Positions 58,909 to 64,000 of a stretch of 64,000 nt of DNA are shown one piece after another. The notes under the pieces were generated by a model that made no database searches, was not told where the DNA came from, and saw only the letters and a program-made list of their open reading frames with translations. The stretch is taken from contig NZ_QZWI01000011.1 in the NCBI RefSeq assembly GCF_003614975.1, positions 62,001 through 126,000 of the forward strand, written 5' to 3'. Source of the stretch: Rahnella bruchi (GTDB lineage: Bacteria > Pseudomonadota > Gammaproteobacteria > Enterobacterales > Enterobacteriaceae). Position numbers and translations under genes: made by a program. The first letter of the stretch is position 1; each line of letters opens with the position of its first letter.

Positions 58909-60576
58909 TCAGGCTTCTGCACCGGTTTCGTCGGTGATGATGTCTTCCTCACTCAGACGGTCAATCACCGGATAAGCGACGGCGGCGATGTGATGATGCA
59001 CGCGCCGGTAATCGCGCAACACCCGCTGGAAGATATCCCCGGATTCCGCCCAGGCATTCTTATCGTCACGCAGCTTTCTGAAATGCTCGCGGCTGGCAGT
59101 GGCTTCTATCTGGCGCACGACTTCTTTACGCGCCACCAGCTGATGTGCAGCCGGTAAATCCTCGCCAAGGAATGCGGTGATCGCCAGACGCAGGCTCGTC
59201 AGGATTTCCGTGTGCAGCAGGCCGATATTTTGCAGCTCGAACTCGCTGAACAGCTCGCCACGGCGCGCACGGCGGGTCGCCAGCTGCGTCAGGCTGCTGG
59301 AAAGAATGTCGCCTGCGTGTTCAATGTTGATGACAAACATCAGGATCTCCTGCGCCCGGTCGGCATCGGAATCGCTTAGCCCTTCCTGCCCGATATCCGC
59401 CAGATACGCACGGATCGCCGCACTCAGCTCGTCGAGGGAGTGGTCGGCCTGACGGATTTCGCCAGCCTTCAGCGGATCCGGCGCGACAAACAGCGCACGC
59501 AGGCGCTCTAACATGACGTTGAGCATATCGGCAACGCGCAGCGATTCGCGCACGGAATTGGACAGCCCGATATAGGCAATACCCAGCCCCGCTTCGTCGA
59601 GATACATCGGCATTCCCGGATCTGCCGGCCGTTCTTCTTCCGGGAAAAAACGTTCCAGTGCGCGCGCCAGCGGGCCGGTCAAACCGATAAACATCACCGC
59701 AAGAATGGCGCTGAACGCAGTATGGAACATCACCACCAGCTGCGGCGTGGTCAGCGAAAGACCGGCAGCCAGTTTGCCCAGCAGCGGCATCAGCGCGAGT
59801 GCCACCACGCATCCCGCGCCACGCACCAGCAGATTCCCCAGCGGCAGACGGCGCGCTACCGCTGAACCGGCATTCAGCAGCGGCGGCAACGCCCCGCCGA
59901 TATTTGCGCCCAGCACCAGCACCATCGCAGTGACCGGGGTCATCACGCCGGTAGCGGCAAGCGAGGCGATCAGCAAAATAACCGCCACGCTGGAATGACA
60001 AATCAGCGTGAGAATAATGGCGACCATTAGCGCAATCAGCGTATCGCCCTCCAGCCCCTGCATCACGGCGTGAAATACCGGCGTGGTTTCGATATGTCCC
60101 AGCGTGGCGCTGAGCATGCCGAGCCCCAGCAGCATCTGGCCGAGCCCTATCAGCGCGCAGCCCGCACTTTCAAAACCGGAATGGTCACGACGTTTGAACA
60201 CCACGAACCCGCTCAGTATCAGCAAAGGAACGGCAATTTCGGTGTTGAAACTCATTAGCTGAACCACCAGCGTCGAGCCGATATTCGCGCCGAGCATAAC
60301 CGCCAGCGCGGGTGCCAGACTCAGTGTTCCGGCGGCAGTAAATGAGGTCGCCATCAGGCTGACCGCAGTGCTGCTTTGCAACAGGCCGGTTATGCCGATA
60401 CCGGCGAACAGCGCCATCCAGCGGTTGGTGAGATGTCGCCCCATCCAGTGACGCAGCGGTGTACCAAATCCGCGCTGGAGCGCAGTTGAAATCATGTGAG
60501 AACCCCACAGCAGCAGCGCAATGGCGCCTGCCAGATGGATAAGCAGTGTGGTTCCGGATTGAGTGGTCATAATCAT
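58909..60576 (-). CDS. Na/Pi cotransporter family protein with C-terminal PhoU-like domain
   Basis: A 555-residue fusion. Residues ~10-310 form the NptA/YjbB-type Na/Pi transporter with two inverted repeats, each with the QSS-type motif (ITGLLQSSTAVSLMATSFTA; LTLICHSSVAVILLIASLAA) and the GANIG partner motif (VMLGANIGSTLVVQLM; LVLGANIGGALPPLL). Residues ~350-540 are a PhoU-like helical bundle (AYIGLSNSVRESLRVADMLN; FVINIEHAGDILSSSLTQLA). In E. coli YjbB exports phosphate. Upstream mgtA transcription ends at a terminator, so this is an independent unit. Confidence 0.88.
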   Translation of the reverse strand: MIMTTQSGTTLLIHLAGAIALLLWGSHMISTALQRGFGTPLRHWMGRHLTNRWMALFAGIGITGLLQSSTAVSLMATSFTAAGTLSLAPALAVMLGANIGSTLVVQLMSFNTEIAVPLLILSGFVVFKRRDHSGFESAGCALIGLGQMLLGLGMLSATLGHIETTPVFHAVMQGLEGDTLIALMVAIILTLICHSSVAVILLIASLAATGVMTPVTAMVLVLGANIGGALPPLLNAGSAVARRLPLGNLLVRGAGCVVALALMPLLGKLAAGLSLTTPQLVVMFHTAFSAILAVMFIGLTGPLARALERFFPEEERPADPGMPMYLDEAGLGIAYIGLSNSVRESLRVADMLNVMLERLRALFVAPDPLKAGEIRQADHSLDELSAAIRAYLADIGQEGLSDSDADRAQEILMFVINIEHAGDILSSSLTQLATRRARRGELFSEFELQNIGLLHTEILTSLRLAITAFLGEDLPAAHQLVARKEVVRQIEATASREHFRKLRDDKNAWAESGDIFQRVLRDYRRVHHHIAAVAYPVIDRLSEEDIITDETGAEA

Positions 60577-60642
60577 AAGAGTGTCCCCTTTTTCAGGGTT
60601 GTTTTTGTGGTGTAAAAACCGTTACCAACAGCAAAGTCACGA

Positions 60643-60676
60643 TAAAAGCAGGTGCCGCGATTAGCTGCGGCACCTG
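60643..60676 (-). terminator. Intrinsic terminator after mgtA
   Basis: CAGGTGCCGC (60649-60658), 8-base loop, GCGGCACCTG (60667-60676); on the minus strand TTTT follows at once. It is 11 bp after the mgtA stop. Confidence 0.85.
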
Positions 60677-60687
60677 TGATCAGCGGA

Positions 60688-63387
60688 TCAGAACCACTGT
60701 TTGAAGCGGCGGATATAGAAGGTCTTCATGCCCTGCGCCACGCAGCAGTAAGCGAGCAGCGTACCGGCCAGCCACGGGAAGTATTCCCACGGCAGCGCCT
60801 GCAAACCGACTACCGGACCGAGCGGCGAAAACGGCACGTAAATCCCAATCGCCATCACCAGACCGGTCATCAGCATCACCGGCCAGGCGGCGGTGCTCTG
60901 AATGAACGGAATTTTCTGGGTGCGCAGCATGTGAACCACCAGTGTCTGCGACAGCAAGCCTTCCACGAACCAGCCGGACTGGAACAGCGTCTGCATATGT
61001 TCACTGTTGGCGCTGAACACGTACCACATCAGCGCAAAAGTGGTCATATCGAAAATCGACGAGGTCGGGCCAATCCACACCATGAAACGACCGATGTTTT
61101 TAGCGTCCCACTTGCGCGGTTTTTTCAGGAACTCTTTGTCGATTTTGTCCCACGGCAGCGCCAGCTGGGAGATGTCGTACATCAGGTTTTGCAGCAGCAG
61201 TTGGATAGCCAGCATTGGCAGGAACGGAATAAACGCGCTGGCGACCAGTACCGAGAACACGTTGCCGAAGTTCGAGCTGGCGGTCATGTTCAGATACTTC
61301 ATGATATTGCCGAACGTCTCGCGCCCTTTCAGCACGCCCTCTTCCAGCACCATCAGGCTTTTTTCGAGCAGGATGATATCGGCGGATTCCTTGGCGATAT
61401 CGGTGCCGCTGTCGACGGAAATCCCGACGTCGGCATCGCGCAGCGCAGGCGCATCGTTAATCCCGTCCCCCAAAAATCCGACCGTATGCCCGTTGGCCTG
61501 CAAAGCTTTCAGTACGCGGGATTTTTGCAGCGGCGTGAGTTTCGCAAAGACCGTGCGCTCCTCGACCAGTTCACGCAGCGACACGTCATCCAGACGTTCA
61601 ATCTGCGGCCCCAGCAGCGGCTCACCCGGCTCCAGCCCGACCTGACGGCAGATGCGGCTGGTCACCACCGCGTTATCGCCGGTGAGCACTTTCACGGTGA
61701 CGCCGATATCGCGCATCGCGGCAATCGCCGGACCGGCAGTTTCTTTTGGCGGATCCAGGAAGGTCAGGAATCCGTGAATAATCAGGTCGTGCTCATCGGC
61801 AGTGCCATACTGCTTTTTGGTTTCTGCGCGACGGATTTCGCGGGTCGCGACCACCAGCACGCGGAAACCGTCTTTGTTGTACTCATTCGACATCGCCAGC
61901 AACGCATCGCGCCGCGCTTCGGTCAGTTCCACCACATTGTCGTTTTCGCTGATATGCGTGGAAATGCTCAGCATTTCTTCCACCGCGCCTTTACACACCA
62001 GCAGATGGTTTGCGTTGCGGTCTTTAACGACCACGGACAAACGACGGCGCACGAAATCGAACGGCATTTCATCGACCTTGCTGTAACCCTGTGGTTTCAC
62101 AAAGCCTGGCGTGTTATCAGAAAACCAGATAACCGCCTGATCCATCAGATTTTTGATGCCGCTCTGGTGGTAGCTGTTCAGCCACGCCAGTTCCAGCACC
62201 GAGGCGTCTTTCTTGCCGTGCGTGTTGATATGGTGCTCAAGGATGATTTTATCCTGCGTCAGCGTGCCGGTTTTATCGGTACATAACACGTCCATTGCAC
62301 CGAGGTTCTGGATAGCATTCAGGCGTTTCACCACCACCTTGCGCTTCGCCATTGCCATCGCACCTTTCGCCAGATTGGCGCTGACGATCATGGGCAGCAT
62401 TTCAGGCGTCAGACCGACGGCAACCGCCACCGCGAACAGCAGCGCGTCCCACCACTCACCTTTCATGATGCCGTTGATCAGGAACACGACCGGCACCATC
62501 ACCAGCATGAAGCGGATCAGCAACCAGCTGACGCTGTTCACGCCGCGGTCAAAGGCCGTCTGCGCGCGGGTGCCGACAATGGCTTTTGCCAGCGAACCGA
62601 AATAGGTGCGCGGGCCTGTGGCGACCACCACCGCTAATGCCGTGCCGCTGACTACATTGGTGCCCATAAAGCAGATGTTCGGGATATCCAGCAGATTCTC
62701 GTTTTCCGCCCCGCTTTCATCCGCTGATTTTTGGGCGACGTTGCCCAGCGTGTCGTACTTTTCGACCGGCAACGCTTCGCCGGTCAGCACGGCCTGACTG
62801 ATAAACAGATCCCGCGATTCCAGCAGCCGGACATCCGCCGGGATCATATCCCCGGCATAAAGTTGCACGATGTCGCCCACCACCAGCTGGCGCATCGGGA
62901 TCTCACACAGTTTGCCCTCTTTACCTGGTAGTTCACGACGTAACACGGTGGCCGTCGTGCGGACCATTGCTTTCAGCGCTTCGGCGGATTTGGCAGAGCG
63001 ATATTCCTGCCAGAAACGCACCAGCCCGCTCAGACCGACCATCGCGCCGATGATATAAACCGACGTCAGATCGGTTTCTTCCCCCGCACGCAGCGGCAAC
63101 CAGTAATCGGTAAAGAAGCTGATAATTGCCAGCACGGTGAGCACATAAATAAACGGATTATTGAAAGCTTTAACCAGCTGAACCAGCATGTGAGGCGGCT
63201 TGTCGTGAGCCACTTCGTTGTACCCTTGTTTTTCCAGACGCTGGGCCGCACTTTGATGCGTCAGGCCTTCGCGGCTCGAACTGACATTGATGAGGGTGAC
63301 TTCCACCCCATTATTGGCTTCCTGAGCGGCGCGCATGGAGAGCGCCTGTTTTTTTCTTTCTGCGATGTTTTGGTTATGTGCAGTCAT
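60688..63387 (-). CDS. mgtA: Magnesium-translocating P-type ATPase MgtA
   Basis: An 899-residue type IIIB P-type ATPase (E. coli MgtA 898) that imports Mg2+. The phosphorylation site is MDVLCTDKTGTLTQDKIILE; the ATP-site region has VCKGAVEEML; the hinge has VGFLGDGINDAPALRDADVG; the TGE-like actuator motif is AVLTGEALPVEKYD; membrane helices around EMLPMIVSANLAKGAMAMAK carry the ion site. A basic cytoplasmic N-tail with the QNIAERKKQ segment is present. The ribosome site AGGAG lies in the loop of a small hairpin just before the ATG. Expression is probably PhoPQ-dependent (see the upstream site). Confidence 0.95.
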   Translation of the reverse strand: MTAHNQNIAERKKQALSMRAAQEANNGVEVTLINVSSSREGLTHQSAAQRLEKQGYNEVAHDKPPHMLVQLVKAFNNPFIYVLTVLAIISFFTDYWLPLRAGEETDLTSVYIIGAMVGLSGLVRFWQEYRSAKSAEALKAMVRTTATVLRRELPGKEGKLCEIPMRQLVVGDIVQLYAGDMIPADVRLLESRDLFISQAVLTGEALPVEKYDTLGNVAQKSADESGAENENLLDIPNICFMGTNVVSGTALAVVVATGPRTYFGSLAKAIVGTRAQTAFDRGVNSVSWLLIRFMLVMVPVVFLINGIMKGEWWDALLFAVAVAVGLTPEMLPMIVSANLAKGAMAMAKRKVVVKRLNAIQNLGAMDVLCTDKTGTLTQDKIILEHHINTHGKKDASVLELAWLNSYHQSGIKNLMDQAVIWFSDNTPGFVKPQGYSKVDEMPFDFVRRRLSVVVKDRNANHLLVCKGAVEEMLSISTHISENDNVVELTEARRDALLAMSNEYNKDGFRVLVVATREIRRAETKKQYGTADEHDLIIHGFLTFLDPPKETAGPAIAAMRDIGVTVKVLTGDNAVVTSRICRQVGLEPGEPLLGPQIERLDDVSLRELVEERTVFAKLTPLQKSRVLKALQANGHTVGFLGDGINDAPALRDADVGISVDSGTDIAKESADIILLEKSLMVLEEGVLKGRETFGNIMKYLNMTASSNFGNVFSVLVASAFIPFLPMLAIQLLLQNLMYDISQLALPWDKIDKEFLKKPRKWDAKNIGRFMVWIGPTSSIFDMTTFALMWYVFSANSEHMQTLFQSGWFVEGLLSQTLVVHMLRTQKIPFIQSTAAWPVMLMTGLVMAIGIYVPFSPLGPVVGLQALPWEYFPWLAGTLLAYCCVAQGMKTFYIRRFKQWF

Positions 63388-63694
63388 GGTGATGCTCCTG
63401 TCACCGGATAACGACCAGGTGAAATCCGCAGTCTGTTAATTTCAGACAGCAGGATCCCTTTACGTTATTTCAGTGATCGGTATTTAATTATTTTTTGCGC
63501 AGAATTCCCCGCCGTTTATTTTCCTTTAATTAAAAAGTGAATAAACAGAGTGAAATTGATTGTGTGTCTTTTAATGATGCATAACCGGCGGGTTTTTTTA
63601 TTACGTCACTTTTTAGGGTGGCAATAATAAAAAGACAATTGCCATCAGGCATGCGTCAAGACGATGTTCAGCGCAGCGTAATGCTTGCGTTGAA
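63388..63694 (-). promoter_or_regulatory. mgtA promoter and leader region
   Basis: This 307-bp AT-rich stretch holds a PhoP-like site and a short leader. If transcription starts just after that site, the leader is only about 110-120 bases, against ~264 in E. coli. It contains GTCTG/CAGAC (about 63424-63446) and GGTGA/TCACC (about 63389-63406), the second with the mgtA Shine-Dalgarno in its loop. CCCGCCG (63508-63514) and CGGCGGG (63586-63592) are complementary across the promoter, followed by T7 on the plus strand. TGGCAAT/ATTGCCA pair at about 63619-63644. Confidence 0.55.
63531..63547 (-). promoter_or_regulatory. PhoP box-like site upstream of mgtA
   Basis: On the minus strand TGTTTA-TTCAC-TTTTTA matches the PhoP consensus (T/G)GTTTA-N5-(T/G)GTTTA with one mismatch in the second half-site. 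It is ~145 bp before the mgtA start. PhoP control of mgtA is known in E. coli and Salmonella. Confidence 0.6.
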
Positions 63695-63940
63695 TCAGTG
63701 AAGGGAAACCCGACTTTGAGGTTCTTCGCTGTCAGAAACGATGCAGCGTTGTTCCAGCTGACCGGTGACAGGACTGACCCGCCACGTCGTGACGCGGTGA
63801 TTCAGTTTGTTGATTTTAGAAGAAAAAACAGATGCAGAGTCTTTTTTGCGCGCAGCCAGCGTCCGGTCGCGGGACGGGCGGACACGCAAAGTGGATGTCA
63901 CTGTTTTGACATCAGAAAAAAGGGTAGATTTGAACTTCAT
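63695..63940 (-). CDS. Small basic hypothetical protein upstream of mgtA, 81 aa
   Basis: Not recognised. The ORF starts at ATG 63940 after GAGGTGTGTT, a good ribosome site, and is strongly basic and Ser/Thr/Arg-rich in its first half (MKFKSTLFSDVKTVTSTLRV, RPSRDRTLAARKKDSASVFS). The second half reads like a short beta hairpin (HRVTTWRVSPVTGQLEQR). No signal or membrane segment. It lies on the mgtA strand, 307 bp upstream; it is not similar to the proline-rich MgtL leader. It could be an independent small protein or a leader-type ORF. Confidence 0.5.
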   Translation of the reverse strand: MKFKSTLFSDVKTVTSTLRVRPSRDRTLAARKKDSASVFSSKINKLNHRVTTWRVSPVTGQLEQRCIVSDSEEPQSRVSLH

Positions 63941-64000
63941 AACACACCTCGGGACCGTGACATTCAGGTTGAGGTGGGATTACACGAGAGCATCAGGCTC

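Noticed and set aside
60652-62286. 544-codon plus-strand frame opposite mgtA
   Set aside because: Same reason: antisense to a highly conserved P-type ATPase, with His/Gln/Arg-rich shadow composition.
1-64000. CRISPR arrays, tRNA/rRNA genes, prophage structural genes
   Set aside because: I looked for regularly spaced repeats, cloverleaf-like sequences and phage morphogenesis genes and found none that could be supported.

Overview
The window looks like a chromosomal segment of a gammaproteobacterium of the order Enterobacterales. dcuS, dcuR, hlyE, yebG, fhuE, arsRBC, fumA/B, treF, otsBA and mgtA all resemble their Escherichia coli counterparts closely in length and motifs, but the gene order is not that of E. 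coli. A Rahnella/Ewingella-like member of the Yersiniaceae is a plausible guess from the gene mix; the sequence alone does not fix the genus. Genes are dense on both strands. I found no rRNA, tRNA, CRISPR array or intact prophage.

Layout. 1-3.1 kb: a nucleoside/sugar uptake and isomerase cluster with a LacI regulator. 3.1-5.5 kb: a haemolysin E (ClyA) gene, a divergent unknown small gene and a DUF3750 protein. 5.6-8.2 kb: a sensor kinase and response regulator followed by a secreted HbpS/GlcG-like protein. 8.2-8.8 kb: a DUF1090 (yqjC-like) gene split by about 244 bp that look derived from an IS200/IS605 element. 8.9-19.1 kb: an anaerobic C4-dicarboxylate module: class I fumarase, DASS permease, a three-domain flavinylated NADH:fumarate reductase, its FMN transferase ApbE, and the DcuS/DcuR system, with a perfect FNR box in the central divergent region. 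19.3-21.4 kb: an RcnB-like periplasmic protein, a short-chain dehydrogenase, a candidate small RNA and a zinc-ribbon protein.

21.4-29.8 kb: a catabolic cluster with a spermidine/putrescine-type ABC transporter, an M24-fold hydrolase lacking metal ligands, a flavin reductase, a divergent TIM-barrel isomerase and a GntR/FadR regulator. 29.8-32.5 kb: small membrane proteins and a lipoprotein sugar dehydrogenase. 32.6-35.4 kb: the siderophore receptor FhuE behind a Fur-like site, and a small monooxygenase. 35.6-41.5 kb: a patchwork of insertion-sequence debris (an IS3-family element with a nonsense codon, a transposase fragment, a LysR fragment, an orphan gene end) followed by an arsenic resistance locus arsH-arsRBC; this stretch looks horizontally acquired.

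41.5-54.4 kb: small regulator-plus-enzyme units (LysR/SnoaL-like, M24 protein, GFA protein, class A acid phosphatase, SOS gene yebG with a LexA box, O-methyltransferase/TetR with a 50-bp palindromic operator, GNAT, LysR/nitrilase, AzlCD with AraC, TauE-like exporter with LysR). 54.4-58.3 kb: trehalose turnover, otsBA and treF, with the treF terminator lying inside the coding end of the neighbouring lysR gene. 58.5-64 kb: a SLOG protein, a Na/Pi cotransporter-PhoU fusion, and the Mg2+ transporter MgtA with a short leader, a near-consensus PhoP box and a small basic ORF upstream.

The best integrated unit is the dicarboxylate module: DcuSR senses C4-dicarboxylates, FNR gives oxygen control, the permease imports substrate, fumarase interconverts malate and fumarate, and the ApbE-matured reductase uses fumarate as a soluble NADH sink. 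The least explained are the kinase/regulator/secreted HbpS-like trio, the metal-site-deficient M24 operon and the mobile-element remnant in the yqjC-like gene.
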